Source of the DNA: Pseudomonadota bacterium
GTDB lineage: Bacteria > Bdellovibrionota_B > Oligoflexia > Silvanigrellales > Silvanigrellaceae
Reading direction: 5' to 3'
DNA length: 5,743 bases
Assembly: GCA_027490595.1 (NCBI GenBank)
Contig: JAIXXU010000256.1
Location: 1 to 5,743, forward strand
The notes beneath the pieces are model-generated. The model was not told the DNA's origin. It ran no database searches and saw nothing but the letters and a program-made list of their open reading frames with translations. The position numbers and the translations under genes are program-made. Shown here piece after piece: positions 1 through 5,743 of this stretch; the stretch's first letter is position 1; every line of letters begins with the position of its first letter.

Positions 1-1199
1 GCTTTCATTTTGTGGCGTAGGAGATATCCAGGAATTTCTTGTTTGAAGTTTTCAACAAAAAAAGGTCGTTCTGGGCGGGGGCCTACGATACTCATATCCC
101 CTTTCAATACATTTATAAATTGTGGAATTTCATCAAGACTTGTTTTACGGAGCCATCTGCCTACGGAAGTTGTTCTGGTATCACCAGACTTTGCCCAGAC
201 AGGACCGCTATCTTCTTCAGCGTTGATATACATACCTCTAAATTTTAAGCATTGAAATTTTTTTCCATCAAGTCCCATTCGCTCTTGTTTATAAAAAATA
301 GGTCCTTTGCTTGAGCTCTTAACCAATACTGCACAAATGAAATAAATCGGAGAAAATATTATCAAAAAACATAGTGAAAAGATGATATCAAAAACTCGTT
401 TCATAAAAATACTTTGAGAATTCATATTGGATGTATTTAAAACAAGAGCAGTTGCATTTTCAATGTGAACAAGAGTCGGAGCAAAAAAAACTTTATCCCC
501 TAGGTAAGGGAATAAAAATATCTCGGCAAGTGTTTTATCCATAATACTATAGATGTCATTAATAAGTCTGTTTTCGTTAGCATCAGGAACAACGAAAATG
601 GCCGAAAGATCCATGTTGTCAATTTGCTTGTAGATTTCGGAAAATTCATGAAAGGAAAACTTCCCTTCAATTTTTAAGTTCCAATCTTGTCTGTGTTTAA
701 TGGCTTCTTCAATATTGATAATATGAGGACCGTTACCAATAATAATGGCTTTTCTAAGAGGTCTTTGTCTTTTTAAATATAACCTGTTTAATTTACGAAC
801 AAGGCTTCGGCCCATAGAAATCAGAATGGGTGTTATGATGAAAAAGAAAATAATAGCTACACGGCTGTAGCGGTGTTCAAATAAAAAAAATGCCATCGTT
901 ACAAAAATAAGAAAAGACAAAACATGGAGTTTTAAAATGCGAAAATTTTCTTCCCAAATTTTTTCTTGGGTAAGATTCTTTTGATAACCGCCTAAAAAAA
1001 CGAAAATAATAAAATAACAAAAGACAAGAAGCGGTGATAAGCGAATGTAGTTAAAGAGACTGTCATCCCCACGCGTAAGTGCAATTAACTTGATTTCAAA
1101 TCGAAATAAAAATGACACAATCCATGAAAATAACACCATTAATAAGTCAACCAAAAAGCGAAAACAATTTAAATTTTGAATATGTTTTTTAAGGAGCAT
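1..1199 (-). CDS. Polyprenyl-phosphate glycosylphosphotransferase (bacterial sugar transferase, WbaP/WcaJ/PglC superfamily), 3'-truncated by window edge
   Basis: This enzyme transfers a sugar-1-phosphate from a nucleotide sugar to undecaprenyl phosphate in the inner membrane, the first step of O-antigen, capsule or exopolysaccharide unit assembly. I translated it by hand: an unbroken frame of 399 residues from ATG at 1199 that runs off the left edge, so the last ~60-70 residues and the stop are missing (my family estimate is about 460). Four hydrophobic segments lie near residues 13-32, 51-70, 90-107 and 113-130. A Rossmann-like central domain starts at AIIIGNGP (151-158). The catalytic domain begins at KRVFDI (267-272) and has a re-entrant helix with Ser-Pro 283-284, KQERMG (304-309), KFRGM (319-323), SGPVWA (331-336), the expected catalytic dyad Asp356-Glu357 in SLDEIPQ, GDMSIVGPRPERP (367-379) and IPGYLLRHKMK at the edge. 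The start lies 12 bases after the upstream glycosyltransferase stop, with only a purine-rich AAAGAAAG as ribosome site. The family is secure; the sugar is not predictable. Confidence 0.95.
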   Translation of the reverse strand, partial: MLLKKHIQNLNCFRFLVDLLMVLFSWIVSFLFRFEIKLIALTRGDDSLFNYIRLSPLLVFCYFIIFVFLGGYQKNLTQEKIWEENFRILKLHVLSFLIFVTMAFFLFEHRYSRVAIIFFFIITPILISMGRSLVRKLNRLYLKRQRPLRKAIIIGNGPHIINIEEAIKHRQDWNLKIEGKFSFHEFSEIYKQIDNMDLSAIFVVPDANENRLINDIYSIMDKTLAEIFLFPYLGDKVFFAPTLVHIENATALVLNTSNMNSQSIFMKRVFDIIFSLCFLIIFSPIYFICAVLVKSSSKGPIFYKQERMGLDGKKFQCLKFRGMYINAEEDSGPVWAKSGDTRTTSVGRWLRKTSLDEIPQFINVLKGDMSIVGPRPERPFFVENFKQEIPGYLLRHKMK

Positions 1200-1211
1200 A
1201 AAACTTTCTTT

Positions 1212-2351
1212 CTACTTGTTTATTAAAATCATAATTTGCTCTTTTATCTTTTTTTGAAATACATCTTTTGAGAAAGAGCTGGCATGGTTTTTCATAGTTT
1301 CATATTGTTCATTAGAAATTGTTTCATTTAAAGCTTTTTTTACCATGGAAATCATTTCGCTTTCATTCCCCAAAGTAAAGGTGAACCCATTTACACCTGG
1401 TATCACAGTATCTTTTGTCCCACCTTCTGAAGGTGCAACAACCCATAAACCGCTTGCTGTCGCTTCGAGTGGCACAATACCAAAATCTTCTAGGGCAGGA
1501 AAAAGCAGAACATGTGCTTTTGAAAACAGGGAATTTAATTCGTGATCTTTTGGTTGAATGACAAACTCTGCTTTGTGTTTGTATTTTTTATAGGCTTGTA
1601 TGAGCTCTTTTCCCTGGCCGGCGGCAATTACTGGAATTTGTTGTTCTAAAAGACACTCCAACGCTTTTGTCATTTTTTTATAAGGCACCCAAGCACCAAA
1701 CAGCAAAACTTTTTTTGGTTTTGGAGTAAGAGGCGCTTCTAAAAAGAAATTCTTTACGTCAACAGGAGGGTAAACAACAGAACTTTTTTTACCATAATAA
1801 AGCTCACATCTTCTAGAAACAAAAGAACTATTTGCTATGATTTGATCTATTCTATGGCTTGATGTTACGTCCCATTGACGCAGACGACTAAGCAGCAATC
1901 TTCTAAAAATTTCAAAAGGCCTTTGAAAGCTGGGATTATGAGGAAAATAATGATGTTCTTGGTCCCAAGCGTATCGCATTGGACTGTGAATGTAGGAAAG
2001 ATGCTTGGCTAAGGGAGAGGGAATGACACCCTTGGCAACGCAGCTGCTGGTTGAGATCACAAGCTTGTAATTAGTTAAATTGAAGCTTTCTATAGCGACC
2101 GGTAGTAAGGGAAGTAAGTGTTTATAAAATTTTTTTATCCCAGGAAGTTGATTTAAAAAAGAAGGAAAACAAGTCGGTTTGTGTGATAATTTTAATACTT
2201 CTTCAGGGTTACCAAACAAATAGAAAAGGTGAGCCTGAGGAAAAAGCTCAAGAAGGCATTCCAAAACTTTTTCGCCGCCACGCCTTTCAAAAATCCAGTC
2301 GTGAACAATGGCAATGGGAAAATCTGGAGGAAGACAAGTGGATATAGGCAT
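1212..2351 (-). CDS. Family 4 glycosyltransferase, WbaZ-like (GT-B fold)
   Basis: A 379-residue retaining glycosyltransferase, full length for GT4, probably acting at the cytoplasmic membrane on a lipid-linked sugar. The N-terminal half opens with IAIVHDWIFERRGGEKVLE (13-31), the acceptor-side signature of the WbaZ-like branch, followed by SYIHSPMRYAWD (119-130) and ANSSFVSRR (173-181). The C-terminal half has VVYPPVDV (192-199), the donor-site loop FGAWVPYKK (218-226) and the EX7E motif with Glu288 and Glu296 inside EDFGIVPLE, then GG (310-311) and NGF (321-323). The ATG at 2351 is preceded by AAAGG with an 8-base spacer, which supports this start; the ~12 residues before the first strand are a little longer than usual. 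It follows the NFACT gene by 42 bases and precedes the lipid-carrier sugar transferase by 12, so it probably extends the oligosaccharide that the latter initiates. WbaZ itself is a mannosyltransferase, but donor and linkage cannot be read here. Confidence 0.92.
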   Translation of the reverse strand: MPISTCLPPDFPIAIVHDWIFERRGGEKVLECLLELFPQAHLFYLFGNPEEVLKLSHKPTCFPSFLNQLPGIKKFYKHLLPLLPVAIESFNLTNYKLVISTSSCVAKGVIPSPLAKHLSYIHSPMRYAWDQEHHYFPHNPSFQRPFEIFRRLLLSRLRQWDVTSSHRIDQIIANSSFVSRRCELYYGKKSSVVYPPVDVKNFFLEAPLTPKPKKVLLFGAWVPYKKMTKALECLLEQQIPVIAAGQGKELIQAYKKYKHKAEFVIQPKDHELNSLFSKAHVLLFPALEDFGIVPLEATASGLWVVAPSEGGTKDTVIPGVNGFTFTLGNESEMISMVKKALNETISNEQYETMKNHASSFSKDVFQKKIKEQIMILINK

Positions 2352-2393
2352 ACAATTTACCTTTGGTTTGAAAACACAAGAGGCGTAAATGTA
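2351..2393 (-). promoter_or_regulatory. Possible translation-coupling hairpin over the glycosyltransferase start
   Basis: On the minus strand TACATTTAC (2393-2385) begins directly after the NFACT stop codon. It can pair with GTAAATTGTA (2360-2351), giving nine base pairs with one bulged T around a 24-base loop. The downstream arm contains the end of the AAAGG ribosome site (2364-2360) and the first base of the ATG. A ribosome finishing the NFACT gene would open the structure, so this could couple translation of the two genes. The stem is AT-rich and weak, and chance pairing is possible. No promoter or terminator is apparent in this gap. Confidence 0.35.
2360..2364 (-). promoter_or_regulatory. 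Ribosome binding site of the GT4 glycosyltransferase
   Basis: AAAGG on the minus strand lies 8 bases upstream of the ATG at 2351. It is one of the clearer Shine-Dalgarno matches in the window and supports that ATG as the start. Confidence 0.6.
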
Positions 2394-4058
2394 TCAAATA
2401 TTTTTTGAATTTTCCAAAACTGTTTCAAGTTCAACCCGCTCGTATGAAATGACCATCGTTTGCTTTCGTCGAACAAGAACCTTTCCGGGGGCCAGATCTT
2501 TTTTCTTTTCAATGTCAGCACGCAACGCCAGTTGTACCTCAGCCCGTTGTGCTTTTCCACTTTTTGAAAAGTGAGTTGCTAAAATACAGGCTTCACGTAA
2601 AATATTCGAAGGAATTTTTTTCTCATCTTTTCTTTTTTCAAGCCAAACATGACTACCCTCGCCGCTAAGGACGTGAAGCCACGTGTGATGAGAAGGCATC
2701 AACTTTATCATGCTATCTCCATCAGCTGCACTTCGAGCGACACGAATAAAGCTTCCATTAGAGGCCATAAATTGCTTGTAAGGAAACTTTTTCTGTGACT
2801 GATTCTTTATTTTTTCTTGTTGCGTATGCGGTAATCTCTCTATTTGTAAGAATAAACAAAGTTTATCCACGCAAGGTGTTTGTGATTTTAAAAGAAGTTG
2901 ATCGAGGTGATGTCCTAGTCGCTGAGCTGGTATGACGGTAGAAGAGTGTTCTGAGGTAAAAAGATCTTTCATTTCAATACAGGCTAAATTTAGGACAGAC
3001 TCAAAATGATCAAGGTGGCGTTGATTTTCTTGTATACGTTTTGTCAGCTCTTCTTGCCGTCTTTCTAAGACTGCGACCTCTTGATAAATTTTCTCCAGAA
3101 ATTGTCCAGGAGTTTGCCCTTTTTTCAATATATACAATGGTTTTAATTGATATTCTTCTATAAATTGAGGCGGAGTGTTCCAAGTTGAACTATTTTTTGG
3201 CCACAAATATAATAAATTTTTTAATCCCTCTGCTTGTTTTTTGAGATGTATAATATCTTTGTCTGTTGGTAAGTCTTCCTTTTGCCTTTGAAGGCGTCGA
3301 ATCAGAAATTGATGTTTTGTTTTTACAGCTTTTCTTATGTGAGATGGTAGAAGAAGTTGGTTGAATTTCGACTCATTATTGTTTGAGGTGTCATCTTTTT
3401 TTTGAGTTAAGTTATCTTGTTGAATCTGATCTACAGTAAAATTACCCAACGGCTCACAAGACCAGGGACAAAATGCCACTGGCGTTTCCAAAAATGTGGA
3501 TCTTTTTTTAGTTTTTGTGCTTTCGGTATCCCACTCGCACCAACTTTCGAAAAAAGTTTTTGGAATAAGGTCATTTTTAAGATAGTTATTCATGTACCTC
3601 TTATGGATTTCATCGAATTTCTTTGCAACAACCAAGCGTGGTGGCTTGGAATCAAGATCTAAAATTAAGCAATCAGGATTATTGGTTAATTCTGGCTTTT
3701 CTTTGAGAGTTTCCAAAGAGTAGGGGCAGAATTCAATGATGATGGCAATAGGATTTAGAGTCGCATATACCGCAATAACTTTTCTTCCTTGAAGATATTT
3801 TCTTGCGATTTGTACAAAAGAATTTGGTTGAGGAAGAGTTGGTGGTCTTGTTTGAGATAAGAAAATTCCACTGTTTCCTTTTTTCATACTCAAAATAACA
3901 AGGCTTTTGTCATCTTGTGGTTTGTATGCAGAAAGAATCACTTCGCCTTGGGTGGTTGCTGTTATTTTTTGAACCGTACTGTTTTGGAGTCTTTGAAATG
4001 GTAAAAAGAATTTTTTTGTCCATTCAATAAGTTGAGATGTGTTTGTATTATTGCTCAT
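2394..4058 (-). CDS. NFACT-family protein (RqcH/Rqc2/FbpA-like), divergent, probably without tailing activity
   Basis: A 554-residue cytosolic protein. Canonical bacterial RqcH binds split 50S subunits carrying stalled peptidyl-tRNA and, with tRNA-Ala, adds C-terminal alanine tails. Visible layout: a degenerate NFACT-N domain (about 1-150; FLSQTRPP 66-73, ARKYLQGRKVIAV 85-97, IAIIIEF 104-110); a linker rich in Asn, Asp, Lys and Ser (210-232); two charged helices of the coiled-coil module (about 240-285 and 315-360) around LKPLYILKKGQTPGQF (305-320); and a well-conserved C-terminal NFACT-R (DUF814) domain (about 427-540) with MASNGSFIRVARSA (431-444), TWLH (459-462), GSHV (468-471), HFSKSGKA (496-503) and APGKVLV (523-529). 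The Asp-Arg pair needed for tailing in Bacillus RqcH reads Asn102-Pro103, and no helix-hairpin-helix stretch is recognisable between about 150 and 240. The ATG lies inside the preceding gene (11-base overlap), with only weak AAAGATA upstream. The family call rests mainly on NFACT-R and the coiled-coil core; function may differ from RqcH. Confidence 0.85.
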   Translation of the reverse strand: MSNNTNTSQLIEWTKKFFLPFQRLQNSTVQKITATTQGEVILSAYKPQDDKSLVILSMKKGNSGIFLSQTRPPTLPQPNSFVQIARKYLQGRKVIAVYATLNPIAIIIEFCPYSLETLKEKPELTNNPDCLILDLDSKPPRLVVAKKFDEIHKRYMNNYLKNDLIPKTFFESWCEWDTESTKTKKRSTFLETPVAFCPWSCEPLGNFTVDQIQQDNLTQKKDDTSNNNESKFNQLLLPSHIRKAVKTKHQFLIRRLQRQKEDLPTDKDIIHLKKQAEGLKNLLYLWPKNSSTWNTPPQFIEEYQLKPLYILKKGQTPGQFLEKIYQEVAVLERRQEELTKRIQENQRHLDHFESVLNLACIEMKDLFTSEHSSTVIPAQRLGHHLDQLLLKSQTPCVDKLCLFLQIERLPHTQQEKIKNQSQKKFPYKQFMASNGSFIRVARSAADGDSMIKLMPSHHTWLHVLSGEGSHVWLEKRKDEKKIPSNILREACILATHFSKSGKAQRAEVQLALRADIEKKKDLAPGKVLVRRKQTMVISYERVELETVLENSKNI

Positions 4059-4770
4059 ATGGCTTATCTTTCATTAATTCATTTAAATTTTCTTCAATAT
4101 AGATGGTAACTACTCCTTCTTCAGGATTAATAATGGCAGGAGAAGATGAGATTTTATTGCTTAAACCATGGGAAGGTCTTTCTAAAGTAAAAAAACCAGA
4201 ATAAAGGCAACCTGTAATTTGTAATGGTTTTTGAGCAAAAATAGTCAAGTGTTCTCTTTCTTTACCATGGTATTCAATCTTGGTATTTGTTATCATTAGA
4301 CCTTTGTGAAAAAGGCACAATGTTTTTCCTGGCCGTGTTTCAATAAACTGCTTTACCTCTTGAATATTTGCCATTTCATGAGAACGTCTATAACCGAGCC
4401 CACCATATATTTCTAAGAATAAATTTTGATCAAAAAAACGTTCTTTGAGAACATCAAGAGCTTTGGCAAAGTCACTGAAATCTTTATTAGGTGAAAGTTT
4501 AACCCATTCATGGGCTATATTTTGCACTTTATTTTTACAATCTGTTTCTAAACTATCTTCATCTCCTACCCATAATGTTTTTACACTATGTATTTTTTTC
4601 TCATTTTTAAAAAAATATTTTGTACCGCCATCAACAAATATTAATAAATCAATTCTTTTTTCATCTTGATTCAGGTTACAATGAGTGAATTCTTTGTCAA
4701 AAACAGACAATGAAAAATTCCATTCTTCAAAGCATCCATTTAAAAAAATACAAATATGAAATGGTCTCAC
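4048..4770 (-). CDS. Thiamine pyrophosphokinase-like protein, divergent
   Basis: A 240-residue protein with the order of motifs of thiamine pyrophosphokinase (thiamine + ATP to thiamine diphosphate + AMP). Seen: FLNG (9-12) at the end of the first strand; LIFVDGGTKYF (43-53); WVGDEDSL (67-74), matching the GDxDS metal site with Asp70 and Asp72; NKDFSDFAKAL (95-105), matching KDxTD with Asp100; YGGLGYRRSHEMAN (122-135), matching GGRxDHxxAN; and the C-terminal substrate-binding beta domain with HGLSN (201-205) followed by a strand near EEGVVTIYI (217-225). The main departures are Tyr127 for Gly and Ser130 for the Asp of GGRxDH. The start is GTG, overlapping the acyltransferase stop as GTGA, with GAGGAA 8 bases upstream; the next internal Met (133) is far too late. 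The length suits the family. Assignment to the fold is good, but thiamine as the real substrate is uncertain because no other thiamine gene lies nearby. Confidence 0.78.
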   Translation of the reverse strand: MRPFHICIFLNGCFEEWNFSLSVFDKEFTHCNLNQDEKRIDLLIFVDGGTKYFFKNEKKIHSVKTLWVGDEDSLETDCKNKVQNIAHEWVKLSPNKDFSDFAKALDVLKERFFDQNLFLEIYGGLGYRRSHEMANIQEVKQFIETRPGKTLCLFHKGLMITNTKIEYHGKEREHLTIFAQKPLQITGCLYSGFFTLERPSHGLSNKISSSPAIINPEEGVVTIYIEENLNELMKDKPYEQ

Positions 4771-5743
4771 AACATAGTTTCCTCAGCTTTCTTAGCTTTT
4801 TCTGTAATTTGTGAGGTGAATTCTTTCCATTCACAAATAGTTTCTTGCCAAAATCTTGGGAAGAAAATACGAAGCAATGTTAACCTCAGAAAGCTTGGAA
4901 AGAAATTGATACTCTCAGAAAGAATGATACTTAAAATCAAAAATGTTGGTGTAAGCACTAAAAAAGCAAACCACACGGCAATATGGCTATTTCCTGGAAA
5001 ATATAAATCAGTAAAAAAAGTAAAAAGGGATGAGGCAATGAAGGCCCATAAAGGAAAGAACCAAATGGCATGTGCAATTTTCATTGTTGCTTTGACGTCT
5101 CTGTTCTCAGTTTTATTTGCCAACGTTTCGCAAAACTTCGAAGGAAATACCCAAACCACTGAACCAAGGATCAGGATTGGAAACGTTATAAAAACATAAA
5201 ACCACCCATGCTTGAATAGCATCCACAAGTAGAACCTGTGGTTGGTATGTGTACTTCCCCAATCTAATTCGGAGGGTCGGATGTTCATGGCTTGTAAGAG
5301 GCGCCTTGTAGTTTGGATTCTTGTAGTTAAAATAGCATCTTTGTCAAATTCTGGTCTGAATTTTTCAACAAAGTCTCTGAATTCTTTTGCTGACATTGTG
5401 GAACGTTTGTTGATGATTTCAAAAAGAAAACGCCAGTTGCGCTTTTCATCCCAATTGATAAAAGATGCAAAGCCTCCTTCCATTGATTTTCTTACTTTTT
5501 CTGTGAGTATTTTTGAACTAATTTGCACAGAGGAAACAGCAACTGGCTCACAATAGTGCATAGATATATCACTTCGAAATTCATCTTTTTCTGAGTAGTC
5601 AACAACCACGGGTTGAATGACAACAAAAAAATTGGGATCGTTTGCAGAATTTAAAGTGGCCAACGCCATGCGTGCAAAGCCAGATTTGAATGGATGAATG
5701 TAAGGATCGTCGTGACTTGTACCTTCTGGGAAAATCAAGATAC
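4767..5743 (-). CDS. PlsC-family (lyso)phospholipid/glycerol-phosphate acyltransferase with C-terminal membrane domain, 5'-truncated by window edge
   Basis: The C-terminal ~324 residues of an acyltransferase that adds an acyl chain to a glycerophospholipid precursor at the inner membrane. The fragment opens inside block III, ILIFPEGTSHDD, followed by PFKSGFARMAL and the strand FFVVIQPVVVDY, then MHYCEPV, as in the PlsC family. The catalytic HX4D block lies outside the window, so activity cannot be judged. A helical linker with KEFRDFVEKFRP leads to a membrane domain with strong hydrophobic segments about 540, 670 and 750 bases downstream of the edge (WFYVFITFPILILGSVVW, AIWFFPLWAFIASSLFTFF, IAVWFAFLVLTPTFLILSII) and a charged tail (TEKAKKAEETML). 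This long tail with paired membrane segments resembles the larger acyltransferases near the yeast Gpt2/Sct1-like branch rather than short PlsC. The TTG at 5738 is an internal Leu codon, not the start, because the frame continues upstream and block III cannot be N-terminal. Confidence 0.88.
   Translation of the reverse strand, partial: ILIFPEGTSHDDPYIHPFKSGFARMALATLNSANDPNFFVVIQPVVVDYSEKDEFRSDISMHYCEPVAVSSVQISSKILTEKVRKSMEGGFASFINWDEKRNWRFLFEIINKRSTMSAKEFRDFVEKFRPEFDKDAILTTRIQTTRRLLQAMNIRPSELDWGSTHTNHRFYLWMLFKHGWFYVFITFPILILGSVVWVFPSKFCETLANKTENRDVKATMKIAHAIWFFPLWAFIASSLFTFFTDLYFPGNSHIAVWFAFLVLTPTFLILSIILSESINFFPSFLRLTLLRIFFPRFWQETICEWKEFTSQITEKAKKAEETML
4779..4784 (-). promoter_or_regulatory. 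Ribosome binding site for the GTG start of the TPK-like gene
   Basis: GAGGAA on the minus strand lies within the last codons of the acyltransferase gene, 8 bases before the GTG at 4770. Together with the GTGA stop/start overlap it decides this start and suggests translational coupling to the acyltransferase gene. Confidence 0.6.

Noticed and set aside
10..255. Plus-strand open frames of 69-81 codons near the left edge
   Set aside because: This stretch codes on the minus strand for the highly conserved catalytic motifs of the sugar transferase (KFRGM, SLDEIPQ, GPRPERP).
2318..2351. Cys6 in the extended glycosyltransferase N-terminus as a lipoprotein signal
   Set aside because: There is no positively charged and hydrophobic signal segment before the Cys, and GT4 enzymes of this type act in the cytoplasm.
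2357..2560. 67-codon minus-strand frame ending just upstream of the glycosyltransferase
   Set aside because: It overlaps the conserved end of the NFACT-R domain in another frame, has no recognisable motif, and would be an unlikely nested gene.
4756..5199. 147-codon open frame on the plus strand
   Set aside because: It lies entirely antisense to the membrane domain of the acyltransferase, which has clear family features. The translation shows no recognisable domain, so it is best read as a shadow frame.
5242..5556. 104-codon open frame on the plus strand
   Set aside because: It is antisense to the acyltransferase linker, with no family features and no convincing ribosome site.
5733..5743. 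TTG at 5738 as a start codon for the acyltransferase
   Set aside because: It lies in the middle of the ILIFPEGTS block, which is over 100 residues into PlsC proteins. The frame is open to the window edge, so the gene is simply cut.

Overview
The window is an AT-rich stretch (I judge roughly 35-38% G+C by eye) from what is most likely a Gram-negative bacterium. The evidence is a membrane-bound polyisoprenyl-phosphate sugar transferase, a GT4 glycosyltransferase and a PlsC-type acyltransferase with a C-terminal membrane domain. Low G+C together with a short, divergent NFACT protein would fit a Bdellovibrionota-like or similar proteobacterial lineage, but this is a low-confidence guess and nothing here fixes the taxon.

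All five genes lie on the minus strand and read from the right edge to the left edge. In transcription order they are: (1) the C-terminal part of a PlsC-family acyltransferase (5743 to 4767, start outside the window); (2) a divergent thiamine pyrophosphokinase-like protein (4770 to 4048, GTG start overlapping the previous stop by 3 bases); (3) an NFACT/RqcH/FbpA-family protein (4058 to 2394, overlapping the previous gene by 11 bases); (4) a WbaZ-like GT4 glycosyltransferase (2351 to 1212, after a 42-base gap); (5) a polyprenyl-phosphate glycosylphosphotransferase of the WbaP/WcaJ/PglC superfamily (1199 to 1, C-terminus outside the window). The longest gap is 42 bases and I see no internal promoter or terminator, so this looks like one transcription unit. 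No RNA gene, mobile element, CRISPR array or long repeat was seen.

The last two genes form a coherent pair. One loads a sugar phosphate onto the lipid carrier, the other adds a further sugar, as in O-antigen, capsule or exopolysaccharide synthesis. The first three genes (lipid acylation, TPK-like, NFACT) have no obvious shared pathway. The main points of interest are two apparent losses of key residues. The NFACT protein has Asn-Pro where tailing-competent homologues have Asp-Arg, and it seems to lack the helix-hairpin-helix region. The TPK-like protein has Ser in place of the Asp of the family's GGRxDH motif. A possible start-codon hairpin also sits between the NFACT and glycosyltransferase genes. 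I see no clear case for a wholly new system.
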